Source: Paradesertivirga mongoliensis (GTDB taxonomy: Bacteria; Bacteroidota; Bacteroidia; Sphingobacteriales; Sphingobacteriaceae). Taken from it: a DNA stretch of 64,000 bases. Every line of letters starts with the position of its first letter. The stretch's first letter is position 1. Below the pieces are notes generated by a model. It searched no databases, was not told the origin of the DNA, and worked only from the letters and a program-made list of their open reading frames with translations. The translations under genes and the position numbers were made by a program. Where the stretch lies: the NCBI RefSeq assembly GCF_024436395.1, contig NZ_JAFMZO010000001.1, forward strand, positions 1,062,181 to 1,126,180. The letters run 5' to 3'. Positions 1 to 8,532 of this stretch are shown here, piece after piece.

Positions 1-1
1 T

Positions 2-1075
2 CATCAAACCAATTACCCTCCCGCAGATGGAATGTTGAATCTCCGGGAAAGCGTAAGCGGCTTTTTAAAAGAAGAGCTGGGATTGAGTTATGCAAGCAAT
101 GAAATATTAATTTCGAGCGGTTCAAGGCCTATTATATATGCCACATACCTGGCTTTAATAGATCCGGGAGATAAGGTGTTGTTTCCTGCTCCGTCATGGA
201 ACAACAACCATTATTGTGATCTAACCAGTGCGAATGGTGTCGCAATTCCAACCAGGGCCGAAAATAATTTTATGCCTACGGCCGATGATCTGCGCCCCCA
301 TATTTCCGGCGCAGCCATGCTGGCTTTATGCTCCCCGCTAAATCCTACCGGAACTATGTTTTCCAAGAAAGATTTAGAAGCGATCTGCGACTTGGTTCTG
401 GAAGAAAACCGCAGTAGAAAGGCTGGTGAAAAGCCGCTCTATATTCTGTACGATCAGATTTATTCCATGTTAACTTTCGGCGAGCATCAGCACCACGATC
501 CTGTTACTCTGCGGCCAGAGATAAGAGACTATGTGGTGTATGTCGACGGAGCTTCAAAATGCTTTGCCGCCACCGGAGTCCGCGTTGGCTGGGGTTTTGG
601 TCCAGGCAATGTAATCGAAAAAATGCGCTCTATTGTGGGGCACATGGGTGCCTGGGCTCCAAAGGCCGAGCAAGTGGCTATGGCCGAGTATCTGAAAAAG
701 AAAACGGCGGTGGCAGATTTTTTAGGCAACTTCAAACAAAGAGTTACCCAAAGCCTTGATGCGCTTCATAAAGGTTTTCAGCACTTAAAAGCCGAAGGAT
801 TCGATGTGGATTCTATTGAGCCTATGGGCGCTATCTATCTTACTTTAAAACTCAATTATTCCGGCAAAACTACTCCCGATGGAAAAGTTCTGAATAACAG
901 TAACGACATCAATTTCTATTTAATAAAAGAGGCTAAAGTTGCGCTTGTTCCCTTTTCATCATTTGGTACCGGCCCCGAAGTGAACTGGTTCAGAGCGTCT
1001 GTTGGGGCTTGTTCCTCCGAAGAGATTGCAGCAATGATTCCTCGCGTAAAAGAGGCTCTGAGCAAGCTGAAATAA
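2..1075 (+). CDS. Pyridoxal-phosphate aminotransferase (class I/II), 5' end outside window
   Basis: Fold-type I aminotransferase of the aspartate aminotransferase family, which transfers an amino group between an amino acid and a 2-oxo acid in the cytoplasm. The frame is open from base 2 and reads HQTNYPPADG before the first visible Met (base 32), so the true start lies to the left. The conserved NPTG motif (SPLNPTG) is near bases 333-353, and the PLP-binding lysine is expected in DGASKCFAATGVRVGW, at about bases 557-559. The GVRVGW arginine is the usual substrate carboxylate ligand. The substrate cannot be told from sequence alone. A strong hairpin follows the stop codon. Confidence 0.88.
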   Translation, partial: HQTNYPPADGMLNLRESVSGFLKEELGLSYASNEILISSGSRPIIYATYLALIDPGDKVLFPAPSWNNNHYCDLTSANGVAIPTRAENNFMPTADDLRPHISGAAMLALCSPLNPTGTMFSKKDLEAICDLVLEENRSRKAGEKPLYILYDQIYSMLTFGEHQHHDPVTLRPEIRDYVVYVDGASKCFAATGVRVGWGFGPGNVIEKMRSIVGHMGAWAPKAEQVAMAEYLKKKTAVADFLGNFKQRVTQSLDALHKGFQHLKAEGFDVDSIEPMGAIYLTLKLNYSGKTTPDGKVLNNSNDINFYLIKEAKVALVPFSSFGTGPEVNWFRASVGACSSEEIAAMIPRVKEALSKLK

Positions 1076-1088
1076 ATTCAGTTCCAAG

Positions 1089-1117
1089 CTTTCCAAAAGC
1101 TCTAAGCTTTTGGAAAG
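1089..1117. repeat. Palindrome CTTTCCAAAAGC / GCTTTTGGAAAG, possible terminator
   Basis: Perfect 12-bp inverted repeat with a 5-base loop, 14 bases after the aminotransferase stop codon. It may end that transcript, although no long T run follows. It is a variant of the AACTTTCCAAAAGTT palindrome found at 52539 and 53699 and, degenerate, at 23324, so it belongs to a dispersed family. Confidence 0.7.
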
Positions 1118-1134
1118 TTGTTAGATAGACTCTT

Positions 1135-1340
1135 TTGAAAACGTCGGCCGGCATTTCATCGCTTCGTGCAGCCCCGTTTTTCGTTGCAAGTCCGCCCTTT
1201 CGCTCTGCCCAATTCGGCGGGCTTTACACTGCAACCGGGTTTAACGGGTCCTTTTTCTTTTTCATCGCTTCCAGACTCCGTCGCATCCTTCAGGATACAA
1301 ACTTTCGGGTATTTTTTGTGTTTAAATATTAAGGCTTTTA
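1135..1340. other. Non-coding intergenic stretch resembling 23210-23300
   Basis: This stretch lies between the aminotransferase and a small lipoprotein gene. It is C-rich and can be read as a short ORF, but I do not believe it codes. It shares blocks with 23210-23300: AGCCCCG followed by TTT, a GGCGG block, and a CGGGTTTAA block preceded by GCAA. This looks like decayed copies of one dispersed intergenic element. The match was made by eye. Confidence 0.4.
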
Positions 1341-1367
1341 ATTTAAAAACAAGTCAACCCTCAAAAC

Positions 1368-1586
1368 ATGAAAGTTATAAAGTTTTACTATGGTCTGCTA
1401 ATCTTGCCTGTGGCATTAATACTAAGCTCCTGCTCTAATAATTCCGCCAAGGCAGATGACCCTAAAGTATTAGTAATGGACTCCATTTCGACCGAACTGG
1501 AGAGTACAAACAAGGAGCTGGATGAAAAGACCTCAAAATTAGAGGAATCTTTAAAGAAAGCTGAAGAATTAGAAACCAAGAAATAA
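1368..1586 (+). CDS. Small lipoprotein with coiled coil, 72 aa
   Basis: Short secreted lipoprotein of unknown function. The N-terminus is a lipoprotein signal (MKVIKFYYGLLILPVALILS, then SC), with the lipidated Cys at about residue 22. The rest is charged and heptad-like, rich in Glu, Lys and Leu (residues 45-70), which suggests a short coiled coil. The stop codon is one base before the start of the next gene, so the two are almost certainly co-transcribed and translationally coupled. I recognise no named family. Confidence 0.65.
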   Translation: MKVIKFYYGLLILPVALILSSCSNNSAKADDPKVLVMDSISTELESTNKELDEKTSKLEESLKKAEELETKK

Positions 1587-1587
1587 T

Positions 1588-2514
1588 ATGGAAGCGAAAA
1601 ATATTTTGAAGATCGCCATGCTTCCGCTTGTACTATGTGCAATCATGGCGTTTACCAGTTTCCCTCCCCAGGGGAAGGGAAACAACGAGGACAAGGGAAA
1701 TAAATCTCAAGGGCAATCGCAGGATAAAGGACACGGAAAAAGCGATCAGGGGCAAAAAGGTAACAAGTCCGAAACAGACCGTAGTCAGTCGCCACGCAAA
1801 GGCCATTCAAATGCAGATAATCCTGGCAACAGAAATAACTCGCGCGCTGAGGCGGACAACCGCGACAGTCGCGGAAATAGCGACAACAGGGGTAAGGTCG
1901 GGAATGACAACGGAAATAGCCGCGGCAAGGCTAATGGGAATGACGCGGGATTTAATCGTGGAAATGGCAACTCAAATGCCGACTTCAAATCTCGTGGCAA
2001 CGGCAACAGCCGTAACATGAATGGAAAGAGAGATGTAGATATAAACTGGAATCTAAATGATTTTGATAACAGATGGAATCCAAAAAATAGCAAAAAGGTA
2101 ACTATCTGTCACAATCCCACTGGAGATTCCAATAACGGAGTTACTATCAGGGTTTCCGAAAACGCTCTACAGGCACACCGTAACCACGGTGATCAAATAG
2201 GCGAGTGTAATATCAATTATTCTGATCGCTGGTCGGGCGATTATATCCGGTCGCGCGAGAATGTTTATAATACTTATGAGCAAACCTGGGAACGAATGTC
2301 GTACGGTGAGGCTTTGCTGAGGTTAGCCGCTGCAAAGATCCTTGGTTTAAGAACAGACCTCGACAGAAATCGCGCAACCTGGTCTGCATCTGAAATACAG
2401 CGCCGCGAAACTCTTATTTACGATCTGGAAAACAATAGCGTGGCGCTTGACAATCAGCTGGAGCTAAGCCGGCAAAGGCTCGACTCCGACGTTAATATAA
2501 TTATCAGTTTGTAA
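1588..2514 (+). CDS. Secreted low-complexity protein with a CHNPTG motif, 308 aa
   Basis: Function unknown. Residues 1-24 look like a signal peptide (ILKIAMLPLVLCAIMAFTSF). Residues 28-165 are a disordered stretch rich in Gly, Asn, Lys, Asp, Ser and Arg. Residues 169-207 carry a small motif seen in many secreted bacterial proteins: KVTICHNPTG, then VTIRVSENALQAH, then HGDQIGEC. It has paired cysteines (C174, C207) and several His. The usual His before TI is Val here. Residues 210-308 look helical and charged. The gene sits one base after a small lipoprotein gene. The composition suggests an extracellular or periplasmic, perhaps ion-binding protein, but this is inference. Confidence 0.75.
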   Translation: MEAKNILKIAMLPLVLCAIMAFTSFPPQGKGNNEDKGNKSQGQSQDKGHGKSDQGQKGNKSETDRSQSPRKGHSNADNPGNRNNSRAEADNRDSRGNSDNRGKVGNDNGNSRGKANGNDAGFNRGNGNSNADFKSRGNGNSRNMNGKRDVDINWNLNDFDNRWNPKNSKKVTICHNPTGDSNNGVTIRVSENALQAHRNHGDQIGECNINYSDRWSGDYIRSRENVYNTYEQTWERMSYGEALLRLAAAKILGLRTDLDRNRATWSASEIQRRETLIYDLENNSVALDNQLELSRQRLDSDVNIIISL

Positions 2515-2565
2515 GAGAAACGAATATATTCTATCTAATACGTTGCCGTCTAAACATACCTAATG

Positions 2566-2600
2566 AAAAAGGTGCTTCACCAGTGGTAGAGCACCTTTTT
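2566..2600. terminator. Bidirectional terminator
   Basis: Perfect 11-bp inverted repeat AAAAAGGTGCT / AGCACCTTTTT with a 13-base loop and A and T runs on both sides. It lies between the convergent genes ending at 2514 (+) and 2603 (-), so it can serve both. Confidence 0.85.
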
Positions 2601-2602
2601 TG

Positions 2603-3319
2603 TTAAGCGGCTGTGGAAATATGTTTAACTAAACTCCGTTTTGCCAAGGGCAGCAAAGTTTGCTCGAGGGGGAAGGTGATATCGCTTTCTACATGATATA
2701 CCGCCGGGTTCGGAAACTCTCGCCGCCTAACTATAAGATCGTTTTTTATTCCTTCGGGAGTGTAAACGAAGCTCCTTTCGTAGCTTGTTATAAAAGCGGT
2801 ATTTATTCCCCTGTATTTTTCATCTTTCCCTTCGAAAATAGTCACCTGGTATTCGTAGACATTTGTCGAGCGCTCATCACCATTTCTTAGTAAAAGATAT
2901 CCCTGGTAAGGATATAAAGGCAATACGCCAATCGGCTCAATGCTTAAGCGACTTTCCACGAAATCATAGATCTCTTTCCCTTCGGCTATAGCGGGATCAA
3001 GCTTATTCAACGAAAATCCAATGATGGTTTCGATCTCATGCATCAGCGAGTCATCTTTTACCATTTTTTCGTAGGTTAGCTTAACCGCTTCGATATCTGC
3101 ATGCGACAGGCGCTCGGGGAAAGCTTTTTGCAGCGCAGTCTTGTTCTCTTTGAATTTTAACAGGTTGTTATAATGAAACACCAGATCATTCAAGTCCGGA
3201 TACAATCTGGTTTTATGAAAGTGCTGATTGATCTGTTTTAAATAAGCAAGCAATTGATACTTCTTGCGTTCAAAATCCACCGAGCCTTCTATAAACCAAT
3301 TTACACTTAATGAATTCAT
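2603..3319 (-). CDS. Conserved hypothetical protein, 238 aa
   Basis: I do not recognise the family. The protein is cytoplasmic in character, with no signal or membrane segment, a helical charged N-terminal half and a probably beta-rich C-terminal half (PIGVLPLYPYQGYLLLRNGD, then YEYQVTIFEG). The start was placed at 3319 because AGGAGA sits just upstream on the minus strand (GGAAAGGAGAATAT), and because a longer reading to 3439 would overlap the divergent methylase gene. It faces away from that methylase across about 50 bases, so the two probably share a promoter region. Confidence 0.72.
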   Translation of the reverse strand: MNSLSVNWFIEGSVDFERKKYQLLAYLKQINQHFHKTRLYPDLNDLVFHYNNLLKFKENKTALQKAFPERLSHADIEAVKLTYEKMVKDDSLMHEIETIIGFSLNKLDPAIAEGKEIYDFVESRLSIEPIGVLPLYPYQGYLLLRNGDERSTNVYEYQVTIFEGKDEKYRGINTAFITSYERSFVYTPEGIKNDLIVRRREFPNPAVYHVESDITFPLEQTLLPLAKRSLVKHISTAA

Positions 3320-3371
3320 ATATTCTCCTTTCCTGTACAATAAATAAAGAAAAAAAAGCAAATTTGCAAGG

Positions 3372-4079
3372 ATGCCTAAAGGAACTCTATTTCTGATTCC
3401 GGTGCCTTTAGCCGAAAACTCGGCTGATAAGGTCCTCACAAATTATCACTCCGACCTTATAAACAACATTTCTGTCTATATAGTTGAGAACGAAAAAACC
3501 GCCCGTTTCTGGTTAAAGAATATGGGATTAAAACTTCCGCAAAGCGAACTGCTGATTCATGTTTACGGCAAGCATTCGGAAAAGGTTGATATGAGAAGCT
3601 ATTTTATTGAGCTTGAAGCGGGTAAAGATGTAGGTTTGATGAGTGAAGCCGGTTGCCCCGCGGTAGCCGATCCCGGCTCTGATATAGTCGCCGAAGCACA
3701 TAGACGGGGAATAAAAGTTGTTCCGATGGTTGGGCCGAGTTCGATTATTCTTGCGTTGATGGCATCTGGATTCAACGGACAGAGTTTTACTTTTCATGGT
3801 TATTTACCGATTGATAAAGCTCAGCGCAGCAAACGAATAAAAGAGCTCGAAAATAGTGCTCTAAGACATCGTCAAACCCAGATATTTATCGAAACGCCTT
3901 TCCGGAATAATCAAATGCTTGATGATATTCTGAAGACTTGCGGTACGCGAACACGTGTCTGTGTGGCTTGCAATATCACCGGGGTAGATGAACAGATAAT
4001 CTCACAACCTGTAGAACAATGGAGAAAGCAAAAGGTTGACTTTCATAAAAAGCCGGCAATCTTTTTGATCTCAGAATGA
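3372..4079 (+). CDS. SAM-dependent methyltransferase, RsmI-like tetrapyrrole methylase family, 235 aa
   Basis: Member of the tetrapyrrole (corrin/porphyrin) methylase fold that includes RsmI, which 2'-O-methylates C1402 of 16S rRNA. Visible features are the N-terminal GTLFLIPVPL strand, the MSEAGCPAVADPGSDIVAEAHRRGI motif (about 94-118), and VPMVGPSSIILALMASGFNGQSFTFHGYLP, all typical of RsmI-type enzymes. At 235 aa it is shorter than canonical RsmI (about 280 aa) and is probably the short paralog seen in Bacteroidota, so an rRNA target is not assured. Its last four bases overlap the next start codon (ATGA), indicating an operon. Confidence 0.85.
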   Translation: MPKGTLFLIPVPLAENSADKVLTNYHSDLINNISVYIVENEKTARFWLKNMGLKLPQSELLIHVYGKHSEKVDMRSYFIELEAGKDVGLMSEAGCPAVADPGSDIVAEAHRRGIKVVPMVGPSSIILALMASGFNGQSFTFHGYLPIDKAQRSKRIKELENSALRHRQTQIFIETPFRNNQMLDDILKTCGTRTRVCVACNITGVDEQIISQPVEQWRKQKVDFHKKPAIFLISE

Positions 4080-5668
4080 ACAACCTACCAGCCCATAGTC
4101 CCGTAATTATCGTAGGGGCCGGCCCTTCGGGTTTAATGATGGCTGCACAGTTATTACGCTTTGGAATTCAACCTGTCATTATCGAAGCAAAAACTGCATT
4201 AAATACTGAGTCGCGCGCGTTGGCAGTACAGGCCAGGTCCCTGGAGATCTTTAGACAAATGGGCTTGGATAAAGTGGCTTTAGACCAGGGAAATGTGGCT
4301 AAAGGGCTGGAACTTTATCAGGATACAGAGAGAATAGCTGATATCGAGCTGTCAAGTTTGGGGGAGGGAATAAGTTTTTTCCCATTCGCGCTCATACTCG
4401 AACAAAGTAAAACCGAGCGTATTCTGGTAGATTATCTCACGGGTAATGCCTGCCCCATTTATTGGGACACACAAGTTCTGGGCCTTTATCAAACCGATAA
4501 GGTGGTGAGCGTTAAAGTTAAACGTTCTGCAGGGGAAGAGATTATTTCCTGCGACTGGCTTATCGGAGCCGATGGTGCCGGCAGCAAGGTTAGAAAGTCG
4601 TTGAATATCTCTTTTTCAGGGGGCACTTACGAAAATAAATTCTTTCTGGCTGATATGAAGATAGCCGGCGAGAAATCCACTGATTATATCCGTGTTTTTT
4701 TGAAAGATAAGGGCTTTACAGGAATATTCCCTATGAAGGATTCCAGTTATCGCTTTATCGGAACAATCCCTGCAGCCCTGCAGGCTAAACCAGATATTTC
4801 CTTCGATGATTTACGGCCTTATCTAACCTACGATCTGGGTTTTTCCCTCGAGGGCGATCGCTGTAATTGGTTCTCTACTTACCAGCTGCACCATAGAATG
4901 GCAGAGAAATTCAGAAATCAACGTTGTTTTCTGATTGGCGATGCTGCGCATATTCATTCGCCGGCGGGAGGACAGGGAATGAATACCGGTCTGCAGGACG
5001 CATATAATCTGGCCTGGAAGCTGGCGGGTGTAATTAAAAACCGTTATCCCGATTCCATTTTAAATACATACGCAGAAGAGCGAATGCCGGTAGCTAAGAC
5101 TTTACTTAAAACCACCGACCGTCTTTTTGGTATTGGTATTGGCCAAACCTGGCTGATAAGGAAGCTTAGGCGTTGGTTTCTTCCCTTGATATTGAATCGG
5201 ATCCGGAAAACTGAACGGATAAGCCGCCAACTATTTGGAGTAATCTCCCAAACCGGCATCAGTTACCGTAACGGTTCTCTATCTGTTCATCACGGTGGGT
5301 CTAAGGCAGTGAGGGCGGGCGACAGGCTGCCGTTTATAAAGTTTTTTGATGAAAAACTGAAGCAGGAAACCGACCTCCATGCCTGGTGCGCGCAAACAGG
5401 GTTTACGTTAATTGTAATAGGTAACTTGGGTCAGAGAGATATTCTGGCTATTGCGAAGTGGATAAAGCTCAGTTATCCCTTGGATCTGAACTTCTTTTAT
5501 CTGCCATATTCCGAGCGTAACCAGCCTTTATTTGATTGTTTTGAAATGAATGAAACCAGTAAGAAAGCGATTGTAGTGCGTCCGGACATGCATATAGGCT
5601 ATATCAACGATGTGGTGGATGTAGAGTTGTTAGCCGGATATTTCCAAGAAATTGTGAGATGGAAATAG
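4076..5668 (+). CDS. FAD-dependent aromatic-ring monooxygenase family protein, 530 aa
   Basis: Class A flavoprotein monooxygenase of the phenol/PHBH hydroxylase group, expected to use NAD(P)H and O2 to hydroxylate a substrate. The FAD dinucleotide fold is at residues 12-20 (IIVGAGPSGL). The second FAD motif GDAAHIHSPAGGQGMNTG begins at residue 288, and the C-terminal thioredoxin-like tail of this group appears present (about 400-530). The start overlaps the upstream methylase stop by four bases. No aromatic catabolic genes are nearby, so the substrate is unknown. A tailoring or detoxifying role is possible. Confidence 0.85.
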   Translation: MNNLPAHSPVIIVGAGPSGLMMAAQLLRFGIQPVIIEAKTALNTESRALAVQARSLEIFRQMGLDKVALDQGNVAKGLELYQDTERIADIELSSLGEGISFFPFALILEQSKTERILVDYLTGNACPIYWDTQVLGLYQTDKVVSVKVKRSAGEEIISCDWLIGADGAGSKVRKSLNISFSGGTYENKFFLADMKIAGEKSTDYIRVFLKDKGFTGIFPMKDSSYRFIGTIPAALQAKPDISFDDLRPYLTYDLGFSLEGDRCNWFSTYQLHHRMAEKFRNQRCFLIGDAAHIHSPAGGQGMNTGLQDAYNLAWKLAGVIKNRYPDSILNTYAEERMPVAKTLLKTTDRLFGIGIGQTWLIRKLRRWFLPLILNRIRKTERISRQLFGVISQTGISYRNGSLSVHHGGSKAVRAGDRLPFIKFFDEKLKQETDLHAWCAQTGFTLIVIGNLGQRDILAIAKWIKLSYPLDLNFFYLPYSERNQPLFDCFEMNETSKKAIVVRPDMHIGYINDVVDVELLAGYFQEIVRWK

Positions 5669-5693
5669 TGCTGTGCTTTAACGAAATCGTAGA

Positions 5694-6296
5694 TCAGCCG
5701 TGTATCGTTTCACTCTTGCCATAATTTTGGATTACCTGCGCTTCGTAATTAAGCAGTTCTTCCCATCGTGTATCTACATCAATTGTTTCTGCATATTTTT
5801 TCGCCAGTTTGATAAACATGGCATAATGACCGGCTTCACTTATCATCAATTCATGATAGAAGTCAGAAAGCTGTGGATCATTTATATTTTCGGACAATAC
5901 TTTGAACCGCTCGCAGCTACGTGCTTCGATCATTGCCGAGAAAAGTAAGCGGTCGATAAGCTGTGCCTCACGGCCACCGCCTTTAATCACGAATTTTGCG
6001 AGTTCGTTCACGTAGTTATCCTTTCTTTCGCGACCTAAAACATAGCCCCGCTCTAAAATGATATCGTGTACCCGCTTAAAGTGGTCCATCTCCTCCCTAA
6101 CCAGTTCTGCCATTTCCTGAACAAGATCTGAGAGATTGGGGTTTTGTACAATCAGCGTGATCGCGTTGCTGGCAGCTTTTTGCTCACAGAAAGCATGGTC
6201 TGTAAGAATTTCTTCGATATTGCTCTCTACCACGTTTTTTACCCACTGCGGATCCGTCGGCAGCTTTAGTTTAAGGATTGTTTTTTCGTTACTCAC
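5694..6296 (-). CDS. miaE: tRNA-(ms2io6A)-hydroxylase (MiaE-like), 200 aa
   Basis: Non-haem diiron hydroxylase of the ferritin-like MiaE family, which hydroxylates the isopentenyl group of ms2i6A at position 37 of tRNAs reading U-starting codons. The diiron ligands fit the pattern E (HAFCEQKAASNA), ExxH (REEMDHFKRVH), E (MIEARSCERF) and ExxH (SEAGHYAMF). The start codon is GTG at 6296, and no ATG lies in a sensible position. It is the last gene of a minus-strand series with nadD, gmk and yicC. Confidence 0.9.
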   Translation of the reverse strand: MSNEKTILKLKLPTDPQWVKNVVESNIEEILTDHAFCEQKAASNAITLIVQNPNLSDLVQEMAELVREEMDHFKRVHDIILERGYVLGRERKDNYVNELAKFVIKGGGREAQLIDRLLFSAMIEARSCERFKVLSENINDPQLSDFYHELMISEAGHYAMFIKLAKKYAETIDVDTRWEELLNYEAQVIQNYGKSETIHG

Positions 6297-6313
6297 GCTA
6301 TAAATTTAATTAC

Positions 6314-6898
6314 TTAAGCCCCGATCCGGCGATATAAATTTTTTGCTTCAATGAAGTTAAGTACTGCGTCGGGCACAAAGAATTGAACGTTTTTACCATT
6401 TTGAATACCCTTCCGGATAAAAGTAGATGAAATTTCCATTTGAGGCGTATCGGTTATAGTAACCGCGGGGTGCGAGGTTAGCTCCAGGTTTTCAAATCCC
6501 GGTCGGGGATAAACGAGGATTTTATAATCTCGCAGGATGATCTCGTAGTTTTTCCACTTCTTTAATGATGCGAGATTATCCGAACCCATAATAAGATGAA
6601 ACCGGTGTTCGGGATACCGTTCGGTTAAATGGCTTAAAGTATCAATAGTATAGGATGGCTGGGGAAGCTTGAGCTCAACATCGCTTACTTTAAGATTTTC
6701 GGCATGCTCTGTGGCGAGCTTGGTCATTTCCAGTCTGTCGTACATATTGATCAGATCTCCCTTGCTTTTTAAAGGATTATGAGGCGACACAACCAACCAT
6801 ACCTGATCCATAGATGTATAATGGGCAATATAGTTTGCAATGATGAGATGCCCTATATGAATGGGGTTGAATGAACCGAAGAAAAGCCCTATGTCCAT
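6314..6898 (-). CDS. nadD: Nicotinate-nucleotide adenylyltransferase, 194 aa
   Basis: Joins nicotinate mononucleotide and ATP to give deamido-NAD in NAD biosynthesis, in the cytoplasm. The N-terminal nucleotidyltransferase signature GLFFGSFNPIHIGHL (residues 3-17) carries the GSFxPxHxGH motif, and ISSTFIRKGI near residue 165 matches the C-terminal ISSTxIR motif. The start was set at the ATG at 6898. An upstream in-frame TTG at 6910 would add four residues before the conserved beta strand and is less likely. Confidence 0.95.
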   Translation of the reverse strand: MDIGLFFGSFNPIHIGHLIIANYIAHYTSMDQVWLVVSPHNPLKSKGDLINMYDRLEMTKLATEHAENLKVSDVELKLPQPSYTIDTLSHLTERYPEHRFHLIMGSDNLASLKKWKNYEIILRDYKILVYPRPGFENLELTSHPAVTITDTPQMEISSTFIRKGIQNGKNVQFFVPDAVLNFIEAKNLYRRIGA

Positions 6899-6977
6899 AG
6901 TACAGATCAAATTTTCTTAATAAACAAAACGCCGGGCCTTCCGGATGGTTTTCCGTTAAGGCATGAGGGCAGAACGG

Positions 6978-7547
6978 TTAGCTCGATATAAAATTTCTAA
7001 CAATATCTTCCGCTTCTTTGCAGGCTGTTTGCAGGTCGTTATTACGGAGAATGATATCAAATTTATCGGCATAGGCCAATTCTTTTCCCGCCTTATCAAT
7101 ACGTTCTTTCAGTTTTTCTGCGCTGTCTGTTCCCCTGCTTCCCAGCCGCTGAATCAAGATTTCGAGAGACGGCGGTTGTACGAAAATGGCTAAGGCCTGT
7201 TCTCCAAATTTCTTTTTTAGCCTAAGGCCGCCTTCTACGTCAATATCAAAAACTACTACTTTGCCTGCACTCCAGATACGTTCGATTTCAGATTTTAGTG
7301 TGCCATAAAACGTGCCCGAATACACTTCTTCAAACTCGATGAACTCGTGTTTGGCTACTTTGTGCAAAAACTCTTCTTTGGTGATGAAATAGTAATCCTT
7401 GTTATTGATTTCCTCGCCGCGGCTCTGTCTGGTTGTGGCAGAAATAGAAAATTCAAGCTCGGGGAATTTATTTAACAGATAGTGTACAATAGTGGTTTTA
7501 CCCGCGCCCGAAGGAGCCGAAAATATAACGAGTTTGCCGTTATCCAT
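6978..7547 (-). CDS. gmk: Guanylate kinase, 189 aa
   Basis: Phosphorylates GMP to GDP with ATP. The P-loop is at the N-terminus (IFSAPSGAGKTTIVHYLL, residues 8-25), followed by the GMP-binding STTRQSRGEE-type segment (SATTRQSRGEEINNKDYYFI) and VVVFDIDVEGGLRLKK. The length is typical. It follows yicC on the same strand, the usual yicC-gmk arrangement, with nadD downstream. Confidence 0.97.
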   Translation of the reverse strand: MDNGKLVIFSAPSGAGKTTIVHYLLNKFPELEFSISATTRQSRGEEINNKDYYFITKEEFLHKVAKHEFIEFEEVYSGTFYGTLKSEIERIWSAGKVVVFDIDVEGGLRLKKKFGEQALAIFVQPPSLEILIQRLGSRGTDSAEKLKERIDKAGKELAYADKFDIILRNNDLQTACKEAEDIVRNFISS

Positions 7548-7598
7548 GTATGATGAGTTTAATTGGCTGCAAGATGCACACCGGTTTCTCCTTAGGGT

Positions 7599-8474
7599 TT
7601 ATAATACGTTTAGTAATTGTTCTTTTACCTTTTCCAGTTCTTCCTTCATGCCCACCACGATCTGCTGGATTTGCGCATCATTAGCCTTCGAGCCTATCGT
7701 GTTTATTTCTCTGCCGATTTCCTGGGAAATAAATCCAAGCTTCTTTCCGTTGGCATCCGGCGATTTCAGGGTTTCTAAGAAGTAGTCGCAATGGCTGGTT
7801 AATCGTATTTTCTCTTCAGTGATGTCAAGCTTATCAATATAAAATATCAATTCTTGCTCCAGGCGATTTTGATCATAATTCTCCTTGCCTACATTCTCTT
7901 CGAGTAAAAGTGTCAGGCGCTCTTTGATCTGTGGAATGCGTTTTGGTGCGATCTCTTCTATTTTTCGCAACGAGTCGTATATGCTCTTTACTCTTGCTAT
8001 CAGATCCTGCTGCAAGACACCTCCTTCGTCGCTTCTGAATTTCTGAAAATCAAGCATTGCCGCGTTAAAGGTTTTATGCATTTGAAGCCATTCTTCATCG
8101 GAAATCGTGTCTTCATCGTATTTAACTACATCAGGGAAGTTAAGCGCCATTTGCAGAAGGTTGCTTCCTGAATCTCCTAATTCATCCGCAGCTTCGCGTA
8201 GTTGTTTATAGTAAGCTTTTAGCAGCCCGCTATCAATCGAAGCCGATTTTTTTTGCGTTTCCGAATACTCGACAGTTACAGCCACATTTACCTTTCCACG
8301 CTCAATTTGCTTGCTGCATTCATTCCTAAGAACGAACTCTTTGTCTGAAAAAGATTTTGGAAGCTTGAGTGCCAGTTCAAGAAATTTGCTGTTTAGAGAT
8401 TTAATCTCGACAGTATATTTGGCGTTTGCAAAATCGGTTACTGCGATACCATAACCGGTCATTGATTTAAGCAT
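7599..8474 (-). CDS. YicC/YloC family endoribonuclease, 291 aa
   Basis: Member of the YicC family, recently recognised as endoribonucleases. The hallmark N-terminus MLKSMTGYG is present, as is the C-terminal signature KKLGFISQEIGREINTIGSKANDAQIQQIVVGMKEELEKVKEQLLNV. The ATG at 8474 was chosen because it matches the family N-terminus. An in-frame TTG two codons upstream is unlikely. It is first in a probable yicC-gmk-nadD-miaE operon. The genomic pairing with gmk is common in bacteria. Confidence 0.92.
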   Translation of the reverse strand: MLKSMTGYGIAVTDFANAKYTVEIKSLNSKFLELALKLPKSFSDKEFVLRNECSKQIERGKVNVAVTVEYSETQKKSASIDSGLLKAYYKQLREAADELGDSGSNLLQMALNFPDVVKYDEDTISDEEWLQMHKTFNAAMLDFQKFRSDEGGVLQQDLIARVKSIYDSLRKIEEIAPKRIPQIKERLTLLLEENVGKENYDQNRLEQELIFYIDKLDITEEKIRLTSHCDYFLETLKSPDANGKKLGFISQEIGREINTIGSKANDAQIQQIVVGMKEELEKVKEQLLNVL

Positions 8475-8532
8475 TGGCAAAGATATAATTTATTAATTAA
8501 CCTAAACCAGTGAAAGAAGTTCTGAGAGAAGC

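Noticed and set aside
1135..1438. Two overlapping short reading frames after the aminotransferase gene
   Set aside because: Their composition is unlike the neighbouring proteins, the frames overlap each other and the real lipoprotein gene, and the sequence resembles a non-coding stretch at 23210.
1785..2093. Antisense frame rich in Leu, Pro and Phe opposite the disordered secreted protein
   Set aside because: It is the mirror of the low-complexity Gly/Asn/Lys coding stretch.
8478..8485. TATCTTTG -7 element on the minus strand at the yicC start
   Set aside because: It would place the transcription start at or after the ATG at 8474, and the -33 partner is poor; probably chance.
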